DNA of 64,000 nt from Bolinopsis microptera (GCF_026151205.1 NC_087072.1:9545669-9609668); one strand, 5' to 3'. Counted from the stretch's first letter, positions 22,211-34,740 are shown. Translations and numbers: made by a program. The notes: a model not told the origin generated them from the sequence alone.

Positions 22211-23416
22211 TTACCTATAAGCATCCCCCACAAATTGACAAACCTCGTCATACGAAGCAGATACAACATCTTTTTCAATCAATGTCACACAGATAACTGA
22301 ACCAGTTTTAGAATCTTTTTCTTCAAGTTCAGCTAACTCAAAACGATTCTTTTTCGATAAGAGCATTACTAAGGTACCTTTTTTCTTTGGTATAACAGTT
22401 TCTAGAATAGACTGAGGTACGTTTTCTAATAGTTTTCCCCGTTCTGTGCGACATATACAAGTCCAAGGATCAATGATATCAACAATGTCTAGTTTTTTAC
22501 AATAATATTTCCCTTCAGAAAAGTCTTGACTGACGACTCTAACTTTTAAATCTGTATGTAACCAAGCATTTCTACTGCTCATCTCATTGGAGGATCCATT
22601 TTGAGATGGTGTCACCACCTTTTTATCAGATTTGTGTCTTTTAGCTGCGGGAGCAACAAACACATCAGTATCATCTTTTTGACTTTGATCACGCTGTTTC
22701 AAGTATTCTTCCCTAGAACCTGCCTTGATGTTGATGATGGCTAAATCAACCATTTCTTCAGATGGAACTCTGACAATGCACCTTGAAGTTTCTAATGAAA
22801 GTGACAATATTTTGGCATGTTCACCTTTATTTTGTCCACCAATTATTTCAATATAATCACCCAAATTGAAGTCGTGAAATAATTTTTCAGCTTCAGCAGC
22901 CTCTTCTTCATGCACTGTCACGCCAAGAGTTCTCTTCTTAGTTGCAAAATCTACTGGCTCTACAATCTTGCGATTACGTCCAACTCCTTTTCCCTTTTCC
23001 CAACCCATACCTCTCATTAATGCTTCCCCAAAATCAGTAATTGGAACATCGTTATAATCATCAAGAGTAGAGTCCTCCTGTGGTATAACACCAGGGAATT
23101 TAAGTGAAGATTTGTCATTTGCATTTGCTGATCCTTCTATTTGTTTCTTCTCTTTTTCTGCTACACTATTTGGATCACTAAGTATTTGGTTAATTGCCTC
23201 TTTTGTTATGTCATCTACTTGAACATTTCCAGGTTGCCACAAGTTCTTAGAGCCATGAATAACAAGCTTTTCTTTCTTCTTTTTACTAACGTGGGTAGAT
23301 AATGCAGCACTACTTGATATATACTCTGTTTCCTCAGATTCATCTTTCTGTTTAGTCTTTAATAGTTTGGGTTTCTCTGATCTTCGTTTGAATGTGAACT
23401 TCACAGATTCTGTCAT
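22211..23416 (-). CDS. GPKOW: G-patch and KOW-motif protein GPKOW
   Basis: Single exon, 401 codons. The basic N-terminus (VKFTFKRRSEKPKLL) is typical of the family. The G-patch is near residues 126-150 (ITDFGEALMRGMGWEKGKGVGRN). The first KOW motif is about 183-215 (FNLGDYIEIIGGQNKGEHAKIL). A second KOW-like segment is near 342-380 (PKKKGTLVMLLSKKNRFELAEL). GPKOW is a spliceosome component (yeast Spp2 relative) that binds RNA and the helicase DHX16 through its G-patch; this is family knowledge. Length is slightly below that of the vertebrate protein. The ATG lies 20 nt downstream of ATTTTTAG, a strong-looking 3' splice site. No frame damage. Confidence 0.92.
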   Translation of the reverse strand: MTESVKFTFKRRSEKPKLLKTKQKDESEETEYISSSAALSTHVSKKKKEKLVIHGSKNLWQPGNVQVDDITKEAINQILSDPNSVAEKEKKQIEGSANANDKSSLKFPGVIPQEDSTLDDYNDVPITDFGEALMRGMGWEKGKGVGRNRKIVEPVDFATKKRTLGVTVHEEEAAEAEKLFHDFNLGDYIEIIGGQNKGEHAKILSLSLETSRCIVRVPSEEMVDLAIINIKAGSREEYLKQRDQSQKDDTDVFVAPAAKRHKSDKKVVTPSQNGSSNEMSSRNAWLHTDLKVRVVSQDFSEGKYYCKKLDIVDIIDPWTCICRTERGKLLENVPQSILETVIPKKKGTLVMLLSKKNRFELAELEEKDSKTGSVICVTLIEKDVVSASYDEVCQFVGDAYR

Positions 23417-24295
23417 GCTTGACAGCTTTACTCCTGCTAAAAATATTGCAATTAGTTACCAGAATATTCTTGTGGATCACAACACAAAAAGGTTGAGGGC
23501 CAGAGGGGGGGTGGTAAACACAACTTTCTCAGATTTCACACATTATAATAATAACAATAATAAATTAATGTTATTTTTATGCAGCACCAAAAGGTAAAAT
23601 AATTTAAATTCAACCCTTATATGCTCAGCTGTAAATGATACCTAATTGACAGTGGGGATTGTGCATCTCGCCTTGGACAGGGGTGAAACTATTAGGAAAA
23701 CAGAAGTTTATAACTGCAAATTAAATCCTGACTAAATAAGGCAGATGCACCTAACAAGAACATATCAAAGAAAGGTTAGCAGGTTTTCTAACAGAGGACT
23801 TGAAAAATGGATGATGACCACAAGAGATTTCAGTGTGAAACTCATCAGCCTATCAAAATAATATTCAAGATAAAAAAGATGAAAATCTCTAAAATATTAA
23901 AATTTCTACTATGAAAATTCTATACAACTACAAATATACAAACAATCTGAATACTCCAATATACAATAAAAATGATTGAAAAAGTTTACTGCAGAACAGT
24001 AACTGATGATAAAAGATATTTATGAAAATCTGTGCAATATACGAGTAGAGAAATAAACAGAGTGGAAAAAGATGTGCAAACAGAGTGGAAAAAGATGCTC
24101 TAGTACTTGAGACAAAATACAAAGGGTGTACTTACTTTATGACAAAACATCATCACTTATGTCTACAAAGTATCATCGCACTACATGGAAAAATATACAG
24201 TTACTATTTCTTCATCAAATTTAAAAGTAATAACTTATCAAATATTAATCATGAATAACAACAACAATAGAAAAATTTTAAAAATTTTAATTTAT
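23417..24295. other. Region upstream of GPKOW
   Basis: AT-rich sequence with an imperfect duplication near 24055-24100 (AACAGAGTGGAAAAAGATG twice). No gene was identified. The GPKOW promoter or outron should lie here. Confidence 0.4.
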
Positions 24296-24461
24296 TCATA
24301 CTTCCCAGTGGAGTAAAGATTTTATTAAAAGTTTCTTTGCTACATAAGGATGAAACCAAAGATAATCATTGTGTTTTTCCTTATTACTGACATAACTGGT
24401 ACCTTCAATTCTTGTTAAAACTTCTGTTGGTGACTCAGGATAGAGTTTCCTTTTCTGACAT
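24296..24461 (-). CDS. Possible 3'-terminal exon of an unidentified gene
   Basis: An open frame on the minus strand follows a plausible acceptor (TATGTCAG, exon from about 24461). It encodes about 54 residues ending in YLWFHPYVAKKLLIKSLLHWEV. AATAAA directly overlaps the stop. The residue composition looks coding, but no domain is recognised and no upstream exon was joined. It could be a chance frame. Confidence 0.25.
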
Positions 24462-24699
24462 ACACTACAATTTTGTTGGCAGACACAGTGAAGCACAGAA
24501 AAGAATATTATCTCGAATGTTGCCCGAATTATGTAATAGATTTGCTAGAAACGAACATGAAAAAAAGGATCAAAATCTGACCTTTATCTAAAAATCTGAT
24601 GTAGCTATTTTCGTTCCTTGACTAGGTACTCGAATTACGAATTGTAAGGTTAACCATTTCAGAAATTTACACTAAATTACACATCCTCAGTCACCATCA

Positions 24700-25660
24700 C
24701 AAAAGACCTCACAGACCTGATTATCAACCAGCAAAACACCCTTGAACATTACAACATGTCAATTCAAAATGACACTATAAAAAGTCTCAAGGCAATCAAG
24801 GAGAAACACTTATTTACGGTTAGCAAATCAATAGAGGACAGTGTAAGAGATCCCAACCTAAAGAGATCTCTCCAGTTCATCAAAGAGGAAGGTTCAGGAT
24901 GTTGGCTTACTGCACTTCCATTGAAGAGATTTGGCTACTCCCTGAACAAGATTGAGTTCCGTGATGCTCTGTACTTGCGTTATGGTTGGGAGATCCCTAA
25001 CACGTACACCCCATTTCACTGTGCTTGTGGAGAGAGAAATAATGTGAATCACACACTTATATGCAAGAAAGGTGGCTATGTTTCTATGAGACACAACAAC
25101 ATCCGCGATCTAAATGCAGAGCTGCAGCGTGAAGTATGCAGAGATGTAGTGACTGAGCCAGCATTGATACCCCTTGATAATGAAGAAATTGTTGGTACCA
25201 ATGCTGATAGAGCTGCACCTGATGTATCCTCACGAGGTCTCTGTAGCACATTTGAACGAACATTCTTTGATGTCTGTGTTACCCACCCCAACTCACCCAC
25301 ATATGACAAAAAAGATATGGAACAGATCTATAAAGCTCATGAAATGAGGAAAATGAAAAAGTACAACAACAGAATCATCCAGGTGGAAAAAGGCCTTTAC
25401 CCCACTTATATACTCAACAAATGGCGGATGGGGTCCACAAGCCACAAGATACCACAAGAGACTCGCTGAAAACTATCCCAGAAGAGAGGAGAAGACTATG
25501 CGGCTATTATGTGTTACATGCGCACCAGGATTAGATTCTCAATCCTCAGGAGCACCCTGATAGCGGTCAGGGGTGAGAGAGGGAGACGGCAATCGTATAC
25601 ATTGCCAGTCAGTGTAACTTCGTTTAACTTGATACCTGCCACCATGGACTATGAATGTTT
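24700..25660 (+). mobile_element. Retroelement restriction-like endonuclease region (fragment)
   Basis: An open frame (24756-25469) continuing after a frameshift to about 25660. It contains GCWLTALPLKRFGYSLNKIE, FRDALYLRYGW, a zinc-binding CACG...HTLICKKGG...RHNNIRDL and then DRAAPDVSSRG...RTFFDVCVTHPN. This set, ending in a P-D...(F)FDV(R) core, is the PD-(D/E)XK-like nuclease domain found at the C-terminus of a retroelement lineage common in invertebrate genomes. The RT part is absent, so it is 5'-truncated. After the frameshift, MCYMRTRIRFSILRSTLIAVRG completes the domain end. I cannot name the clade. Confidence 0.7.
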
Positions 25661-26639
25661 CTAGACACTATCCTTTTGATATTGAGATATTGGTATCTCA
25701 TATCACGTGTACATCGTTCCTTTCTTATGACACAGTAATTTATTGACACTCACAGCTATAATTTTAATCATTGAATCAGTATTTCTATCTGTGCTCTGCG
25801 TAATGCATCACATGAATCAGTTTTTTAATCTATTAACTTATTACACATTTGTGCTCTGCTTTAGCATCACTTGACTATTTAAAAAAATTGTTTGTTCAGG
25901 CCATGACCTTATAGTCAGCCAATTGGCCATTGCTATATTATGTGTATATTGTTTGAATATTCTTCACACATATCAGCAGATCAGGTATGAATATTGTTTC
26001 AAAGATAAAGTGCAATATTAAAAGCTCTAAATTAAGGAATCTTCGTAAAGCTTTTTATATCTGAGAGAGTTATACCTTATTGGTATATTCCTACCAGTGG
26101 ATGTTAACAAATCTTCTAGTGTTAATTATAGTAAGACAAGTCTAGAATATTTAGGACTGTTTTTAAAATGGAATATATTGTAATCATCATCACTGGAATG
26201 TGTCTGATGAGGTGATAAGTAGAATTGAAGGAGATAATTATTTGGAGGACAAAAGTAGACATAATGATTATCTGTGATTTCATCACTATTTAGCAAAGAG
26301 GAAGCAAAGAGGAAGTTCATTAACCTGAACTAGGTTGATTGTGTATATTTTACATAGTAAATAATTTAATTTATTAACATATTTTAAAGAATACTTGTGA
26401 TGATCTCAAGCTAAATTACACATTTTGAAATGGTTAACCTCATAAATCGCTACACAATATTTTTAAATGATTGTCCAAGGAACCATAAAGAATCAAAATC
26501 AGGGAGAGGCTGATTTTCTCCACTAAGGAATCGAAAGGTCAAAAAAGTTAGGGCTGTTTGTAGTTCTAGTTTTACAGGTAAACCTCAAAATTTAACCTGT
26601 GTTATCTCAGGAACACAAAATTAGTTTTTTTCTTGTTTG
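25661..26639. other. AT-rich region between retroelements
   Basis: No supported gene. A minus-strand open frame at 26126-26320 has a coding-like composition but no domain or clear splice context and is not called. Confidence 0.35.
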
Positions 26640-28442
26640 TCCTCAGTATGGCTCTATCACATATTAATTAAATATGTATATTAAAATAAACTTTAACACA
26701 CATATCAAACCGTGTTTTGCAAGCAACTGCTCCATGATTTTCCAGAACATAGATGGCAATAAAACAAATTTTGATGCCTTTAGCATGGAACTAGACCTAA
26801 TAGCCGAAAAATTTAAAATTATCGGACTTGCTGAAACCAATATTGGAATAGAGGAAAGCACTGTTTACCATCTAGAGGGATACAATTGTTTCTACCAAGA
26901 TAAACATATCAATAAAGCGAAGGGAAGTGGAGTAGCATTGTACTTAAAGGACAAACTTAATAGAGTTGTAAACGAAAAATTATCATGGGTAACCAAAAAT
27001 CTTGAAACCCTATTTATTACCATTCAACATGATGAACCTCTACATGTAGGAGTTCTGTACCGTCCTCCTAGTGGGAACGCCTCAGAGGCACTAAATGAAC
27101 TTAGAAAATTATTGAATCATGCTCAAAAAAGAATGTTTACATACTAGGAGACTTCAACATTAATCTCCATGATGAAAACAGTAAACTCGTTTCAAGACTT
27201 TGAAAACCTTATTCTAGGCCTATGTTTATCACCACTTATTTCTACGTCTACGCATCATAAACCAGGATGTAACCAATCATGCATTGACAACATACTCACC
27301 ACCAACATCGAAACTCTATCTGCTCTGGAACGATTAGTACCTGCATCAGTCACCATCATGCTGTATTTAACATATTCAACTCACCCCTAGTCAGTGCTGA
27401 GGATCATGAACAAAAGCACTTCCAGTACTATGACTACTGTGCAACTAATGTGAACAAATTTGTCGAAGTACTAGACAATGAATTAACAAGTGATCCACCA
27501 GAAGATTTCAGTACTTTTTTCACTCTATTCAATCATCAACTAGACCAACGCATGTAAACTAGACCAGCCTAAGTGTTCTAAACGTACTGCTAAAAACAAC
27601 CCATGGATTACATCTGGCCTAATTGCCTCTATAAATAGAAAACATGAGCTTTATGACCTATGGAAAAAGGCAGTTAAGAAGAAATGCCTCAGCAACTCTT
27701 CACCTAGCCATGCAGACTGTCTTACTCTTTGTTATAATTGTACAAATAAGGTAACACGTCATGAAGAATTTAAGGCACACCGGAAGTTATTAAACCACCT
27801 TATCAATTCTGCAAAACGTAAGTATCATGGTGTTAAGATTACAGAATGCGCTGGAGATAGCAAGAAAACCTGGCAGATAATCAACGAACTACGTGGTAAG
27901 AAAAGACGTGAGATCAAGCCGAACTTCGTGATAAATAATGAACGTGTGATTAATCGTCGTATAATTGCAAATGAGTTCAATAAATACTTTGCCTCTATTG
28001 CAGCTAACCTGAACGAAGCATACTCTGGTGACTATTTGAGAATAAATTCGCTGCCTTCATTTACTGACTACCTGCCAACATCAATTACGTCCAGTATTTA
28101 TCTTTGGGATTCTGACTGTACTGAGATTAAAGAGACCATAAGCGAACTAAAAAACGGGAAATCCAGTGACATACCTATTCATGTGATCAAGAAGTCATGC
28201 CAAATTAAGTTGCACCGTACTTAGCTAGATACTTTAACAAATGCATGCAAGAAGGCCACTTCCCCGATGAATTGAAGACTGGGAGAATCAGCCCCATTTA
28301 CAAAAAAGAAGATGAACAGCTATTAGAAAACTATAGACCAGTATCAACTCTACCTGTATTCGGGAAAATTCTAGAAAAGTTAATTTATAAGAGGCTCTAT
28401 AGTTTCCTTACTTCCAAGGGGATAATACATGAAAACCAGTTC

Positions 28443-29773
28443 TCTCTCTCTTATCTTTTGTAAATTTGCGATAAGTTCAGTTTGCTGCTACAGCGTAGTT
28501 TACCTTTGCGTGTGTACTTGTACATTACTATACAAGTACACTATGGCGGATGACCCAAGTTTGACCCGATCCCAGGAGTTAATCAAGGAGTTCAATTATG
28601 ATGAACAGGAAGATGTGGAAGGCTGTGTTGCAAGGTGGTCCAGTCAGTTAGGAAAAGACCTGCACATGGACTACAGTGACATTGATTACGAAAGTCGTGA
28701 AAAGATCAAGACTAAGGATAAACAGACTCTGTCAGGCTGGCTTGTGAATGCAATAGACCTTGTTCGTCGGCAGAATAGTCAGTTGTATCTCTTGAAGGAG
28801 ATCATCGAGTGCTTCAAGACGGAAGCACTAGCAGACAAAGAGAAGGTGATCAGACTGCAGGGCCAACTGCTTGTGCAGAAGGATGAACAACTTCAGTTGC
28901 TTAAGACGTCTGTTGAGGAGACAGTACAAACAACGGTGGAGTCAGGGATTCAGAACTATAGTGCAGCTGTTCAACAGAACAGTGCAAGTGGTACGGTCTG
29001 TAACAGTAATATCCTGAAGAAGGTGATGAAGAGTGTGGCTGCAGAGGAGGACAGGAGCAAGAACCTGATTGTGTTTGGGCTAAAAGAAGAGGAGGAAGAA
29101 CAGCTTTCCAGCGCTAGTTACCGCAGTATTGGAGGAGATCGGGGAGAAACCTCACTTCGAAGCGACTAGAATCGGCTGGAAGAGACCAGGTAGTACGGCT
29201 ATCCGACCAGTCAAGATCACCGTCCCAAGCTCCACAGCAGTTCATCAGATTCTGATGAAAACAGGGAGACTGAGGCTAGTTGAGTCGCACAAAGATGTAT
29301 GGATATGTCCAGACAGATCCTGCGAAGAACGAGCAACAAGGAAGCATCTGGTAACTGACCTGAAGAAGAAGAGGGCTGAACAGACTCATCTCGACCACTA
29401 TATCCGGTACGGGAAGGTATTTAGCCGTGATAAAAAGCCATCATGAGTTATTTATGTCTCTCGGACACTTATCAGTATATGTAGGAGTGATGAGTTTTCG
29501 GATGTTATCTGTATTTGAGAGACAATTATATAATTTAAATACTTTATTATTTGATTGTTTCACACTTTTCACATTTCATAATTTTATTACTAGGTGGAGG
29601 TGATGTTATTGAGACTTTGGGCGGCCATAAAACTCCTGTTTTAAAAGTTGTTCTCTGTACTTGTTTCACTGACCCACGCTTTATAGCATTTATACATTTC
29701 GGCCCAATTTATATGTTGTTCGATTTGCTGTACATTTGTATATTTGCTATTTTGTAAAAGTTTCAAATCAAAT
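28443..29773 (+). mobile_element. ORF1-only LINE-derived insertion (half-LINE)
   Basis: A 1.3-kb insertion inside the RT of LINE copy 1, flanked by AACCAGTTC and AATCAGTTC, a 9-bp target duplication with one mismatch. It encodes only an ORF1-type protein from ATG 28543: an N-terminal acidic region, a coiled coil near codons 85-130 (Leu/Gln-rich), then an RRM-like part (KNLIVFGLKEEEEE) continued after one frameshift near 29110 (RPVKITVPSSTAVHQILMKT, CEERATRKHLVTDLKKKRAE), stop at 29444-29446. No RT or endonuclease is present. The 3' end carries a short TCAAATCAAAT tail. Layout resembles HAL-type elements, which consist of ORF1 and a 3' tail and are moved by other LINEs' machinery. Confidence 0.72.
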
Positions 29774-30880
29774 CAGTTCGGCTTTAGGAAAGGACACTCC
29801 ACCAGCCATGCACTGAACTACTCTGTAGAACATATAGAATCGTTAATTAGTAAAAAGCAACATGTCCTAGGGGTCTTCATCGATCTCTCAAAAGCCTTTG
29901 ACACTCTAGATCACTGTAAACTAACTACTAAATTAAAAAACTACGGTATAAGAGGGAATGCTCTGAATCTTATCTCTAGTTACTTGTCTAATAGGAAACA
30001 ATTTGTAAATGTTCTAGATACCAAATCTGATGAATTACCGGTCGAATTTGGAGTCCCTCAGGGTAGTGTATTAGGACCTCTACTTTTCCTACTGTATATC
30101 AATGATATTTGCAATATAACTAATAAGGGTAAATTTGTCTTATTTGCAGACGATACTAATATATTTGTCGCTGCCGATTCGAAAAATAAAGCATACGAAT
30201 TGGCTAATGAAGTACTACAGGCCGTAAACAAGTATATGGGAGTTAACCTACTGCACATTAATGTAAAGAAGTGTTGTTATATGTACTTTTCTCCCTCTAA
30301 ACGTGATAATAGCGAATTAAATGCAGATATAGATAGCCAAAACTTGTCCATAAATAACAAAATAATTAAACGTGTAAGTCAGACAAAATTTCTTGGAGTA
30401 ATCATTGATGATAAACTGAGCTGGAAACCACACATATTATCTCTCAATAAGAAACTAAGTAGTGCTTGTGGACGTATCTACCGTATTAAGAAATGCTTGC
30501 CAGAATCACTATATAAGCAAATATATCATTCTCTCTTTGAATCACACCTAGGTTATGCTATTTCTGTCTGGGGAGGTATTCCCAATAATCAGTTGAAACC
30601 GCTATTTATTACTCAAAAGAAGTGTATCAGGATTCTCTTTGGAGACTTTGAAGCCTATGTAGACAAGTTCAAGACATGTGCTAGAGCAAGACCAATTAAT
30701 TCTCAACGTCTAGGATCTGAATTCTATGTTAAAGAGTCCGCCAAACCTCTATTCACAAAACACGAACTACTTGCTATAGAGAACCTATACAGATACCGTT
30801 GTTTAATGGAATTGTTTAAGATCATTAAGTCACGAGTACCAATTTCGTTATACTACCTATTCGGCTTATCAAATAAGAAA

Positions 30881-33800
30881 TAGAAAATGTAAATTCGGGG
30901 AAACGGATAACAAGGGCGGCATTTGCCAGTGCCCTGAATGCTCACTAAAACGTAGTCGCTACCTTATCTACAAAGAATACAGAAAAGTCCTAAAGAAAAC
31001 ACGTCAAACTGTGAAAACAGAATACTTCTCTGGTAAATTTGCTGAAAATAGCGGTGATAGTAAAAGGACCTGGGAACTAATAAATCGTATAAGAGGTAAA
31101 CAGCGGCGTGAAATAAAGCCGCTGTTCACCATAGACAACGTTAAGATAACAAATAGAAGGATCATAGCAAACGAATTCAATAAATATTTTGCATCATTAG
31201 CTTCTGACCTAAATACCGCTTACAATGATCTTGGACAAATTAACATAAACAGTATGCCTAGTTTCTATGATTATCTACCGCTTTCAAACACTTCCAGCAT
31301 TTACATGCATGACTGCACAACAGACGAGGTTAGCAAAATCATATCTGAACTTAAAAATGGCAAGGCAAGTGACATACCGATTCATGTAATTAAGCAGTCC
31401 TCTAAAATAGTTACTCCTCTACTCACTGTACTGTATAACGAATGTATGAAGGATGGCATATTTCCAGATGACCTTAAAGTTGGAAGGATTAGTCCCATTT
31501 ACAAGAAAGATAACCAGGAACTCCTTGAAAACTATAGACCTGTATCAACGCTAGCTGTGTTTGGTAAAATATTTGAAAAGATTATATTCAATAGATTATA
31601 CAGCTTCTTTCATTCACAGAACTCCTTATATGAAAACCAGTACGGATTCCGTAAAAATCACTCGACCAGTTATGCCCTAAATTACTCAGTGAACCACGTA
31701 GAATCTTGCCTCAAGAAAAAACAACACGTTCTTGGAATATTTATTGATCTTAGCAAAGCCTTTGATACAATATCACATGAAAAGTTACTGCATAAGTTAG
31801 AAAATTATGGAATCCGTGGAAATGCAAATAACCTTATAGCAAGTTACCTGTCGAACAGATACCAGTATGTCTCAGTATTAGGTGAAGACTCCGAGAAACT
31901 TCCAGTAGTCTATGGAGTGCCGCAGGGGAGCTGTCTTGGTCCCTTACTTTTTATTATTTATATTAATGACATCCGTAACTCATCAATTATAGGAAAGTTT
32001 ATACTATTTGCCGACGACACTAACATATTTATAGAAGACACATGTGTCAAAAGACTATACGAAAAAGGAAATGAAGTTCTATCATTTGTGTACAAGTATA
32101 TGAAACTAAACTTATTACATATTAACATTAAGAAATGTTGTTTTATTCATTTTAAACCCTCACGGGCCGAAGAGGAAATAGAAAATGACGAGAACATACT
32201 AACTTTAAATAATGTAGTTATTAAAAGAGTTCAAGAAGCTAAATTTCTAGGCGTTATTATTGACGACCAACTTAACTGGAAATCACATACGCAGTCACTT
32301 AACTCAAAACTTAAATGCGAAGTAGGAAAGCTGTGCAGAATACGACACATTGTCCCAAAGCAGTATTATAAGGATTTATATCATACTCTATTTGAATCAC
32401 ATTTAGGATTTGGAATATCTGTGTGGGGTGGTATTAGCAATAACCGACTTGACCTATCTTTAAAACACAGAAAAAGTGTATAAGAATTCTGTTTGGGGAT
32501 AGAGAAGCTTACCTAGAGAAGTTTAAAACGTGTGCCCGAACACGACCTGTTGATAAGCAAAGACTGGGGGTGGACTTTTACCAAAAAGAACACTCCAAGC
32601 CCTTGTTTAAAACCCACAGGTTGTTGACGGTCCACAATCTGTACAAGTACACTTGTCTCTTAGAACTATTCAAAATTAATAAGTTAGAGGAACCATTATC
32701 ACTGTACTCATCATTTAACAGGTCACCACGACGAGAGGATTATTTCATTACATCACAACCATCCTCACAATTCATCTACCAATCATCCTACATGTGGAAC
32801 AGCTGTCGACAAACATCAAGTAAGATAAGTTTTAATACTCCGACAAACGGGTTTAAGAATATATTGAAAATTGCCTTACGAGAATTGCAATTCAAGCATG
32901 ATACACTTGATTGGTGTGAGCTTAATTTTGCCACAAATGAGCTCAAGTTCTGATTTATGTGAGTTACTAAAATGACCATATATCTTTTCTCATACATACA
33001 ACCACTGCACTCCAACCAAAAACATTACTTACACCATACTCCACAAATGATATATATATATATATATATACACAAACACACTAGTACCGAGCAATCGCAC
33101 TGTAAAACATGCTCACGATACACTCAAAATTGGAAATATTCAACGGCTTGTATATGAAACTTACACTTACACTCAGTGTACACCCAGTGTTAACTAGTAT
33201 TACACACTGGTAAACTCTACGTAACGCGCGAAAATAATAATTCTATGGCGTTTTCATTGTCACATCTCACGTCGACGGGATTAAACGCGCGCGCGCGTAA
33301 CATCTTATCTTACTGCTATCTCAACGAATAAACACACAACGACTTTGACAATTGACCGACGACTTAACGATTGTGAGTTATGACGGACTTAACTGTATGG
33401 GTCAACTACTAAAACTGCATTGTATACTATTTTAATCATTATACTGGACATGATATGACGAAGTATCTTAAGCAGCACTTTATACCTCCACTTATAGAAC
33501 TTGATTAGTCACGAACAATAGAATCATTATAAATCAATACAATAAAACATCTTGATCAATAAATGCCTAGCAGCACCAGACAGCGGCCGTGTACCTTTTT
33601 CGACTCCACGGAGTCCCTGATGGACTTTTGTTTACTTTTGTTAATAATTTGACCGCAACCTTTCTTTCTCGAAGCACAAGTCCTACTGTACTTCATTACA
33701 GTATTAAGATAATATAAAGCAAATCATGTGAATATATGACTACGAAATAGATCTATAGATTTGTCCATAATATTTAATACCGTATTGATGGTTTTGAATT

Positions 33801-34518
33801 TTGTATATTGAATTTTAATGTGAAGCGTTTACTCTTCCCCCTCGGCAATTAATTAGAAAGTTAGATTAATGACAATAATTGCCAAATGACGTAGAAGATA
33901 TAAATGTTCGATGTTGTAGAGTGATTTCAAGAGTAGTGGTCCGAAAAAGCCGTACAGGCACTTGGGTCCTTATCCTTGTCACTAGTCCCAATTGGATTCA
34001 CTTTACACAAAACATGAACGTTTACAATTTAGACGTACACATTGGCACGATATTTATTAGAAAGCAAACAGTATAAAATAATACGTGCGTGCGCGGCTTG
34101 AGCCGCGCTTCATAACAATTTATGCGTTTAGGGGCTGGAGTACGCGTGTTTACAGATTAATGAAGTGTTGCATTGTAAATATTTAAAGTTGACGATATAT
34201 TATGATTAGATTTAATAGTAAATTTTTCAAAGCTGGCTTTGGACTTAGGTAAAATTATAACTTATTTATTTTTTTAAAAAACCACGGATAGTTTTAAATT
34301 TACATAGTCGTATAACTATAATCAAGTTAATCCTGTTTTCAAGAATGCGCGGCTTTGGCGGCCAGTTATTGACTTGTACATAAAATTAAATTTTAAATAG
34401 AAATGTGAATGTATTTAAATTTAAAACTTTCAAAACGGAGGCTTATAAATATTATTGTATCATGATTGTAAAATAAAGGATAAAATTTTAAATTTGTTTC
34501 ACTAAAATTTGTTTCACT
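30881..34518 (+). mobile_element. LINE copy 2, same family, inserted in copy 1
   Basis: A 5'-truncated copy. Its reading frame starts inside ORF2 (KCKFGETDNKGGICQCPEC), passes the RT core (NYRPVSTLAVFGKIFEKII, FIDLSKAFDTISH, GVPQGSCLGPLLF, FADDT) and is intact to 32483. After a frameshift it continues at 32570-32953 to the C-terminus (FIYQSSYMWNSCRQ, LDWCELNF). The flanks AATAAGAAA (30872-30880) and AATAGGAAA (34519-34527) form a 9-bp target duplication with one mismatch. The 1.5 kb after the ORF includes a TA dinucleotide run at 33048-33070 and CG-rich words, and is read as 3' UTR or carried-along sequence. Confidence 0.75.
33048..33070. repeat. (TA)n microsatellite
   Basis: About eleven TA units within the 3' region of LINE copy 2. 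Confidence 0.9.
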
Positions 34519-34740
34519 AATAGGAAAGATAATTTGTTAATCACGCCCTCTCCAACTAATCAATTTATGTACAAATCTGCATGGCTGTGGAACGAATTTC
34601 GTAAAGTTGGGCCGATGAATTTCACCTCCCCTTGCAGCTCTGTCAAGAATTTGCTTAAACAGTCACTTCTAAGAGCTTAAAACAGGTATGGAACTGATTG
34701 GTGTGACAAAAATTTCACTGAATTCTGAGTGAGAAGTGAT

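Larger units (their letters stand above)
26640..34740 (+). mobile_element. LINE copy 1 (Jockey/CR1-like), interrupted twice
   Basis: A decayed LINE recognisable in pieces. The endonuclease part is at 26674-27147 (MIFQNIDGNKTNF, IIGLAETN, VLYRPPSG). A heavily frameshifted linker runs 27150-27930, then the RT N-terminus at 27928-28440 (NYRPVSTLPVFGKILEKLIY, ending HENQF). The RT resumes at 29774 (NQFGFRKGHSTSHALNYSV) through FIDLSKAFDTLDH, GVPQGSVLGPLLF and FADDT to about 30880. The C-terminal tail reappears at about 34519-34680 (DNLLITPSPTNQFMYKSAW). The two gaps are insertions: an ORF1-only element and a second copy of this family. Both have short, slightly imperfect target duplications. Confidence 0.85.

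Noticed and set aside
26126-26320. Minus-strand open frame with coding-like composition, tested as an upstream exon of the 24.3-kb candidate
   Set aside because: No donor in a compatible phase was found and no homology was recognised.
33879-34076. 65-codon plus-strand open frame
   Set aside because: It sits within the 3' region of LINE copy 2 with no recognisable domain.
34091-34108. GC-rich palindrome GCGCGGCTTGAGCCGCGC as a terminator or regulatory hairpin
   Set aside because: A single short palindrome in LINE-derived sequence gives no evidence of function; rho-independent terminators do not apply in a nuclear genome.
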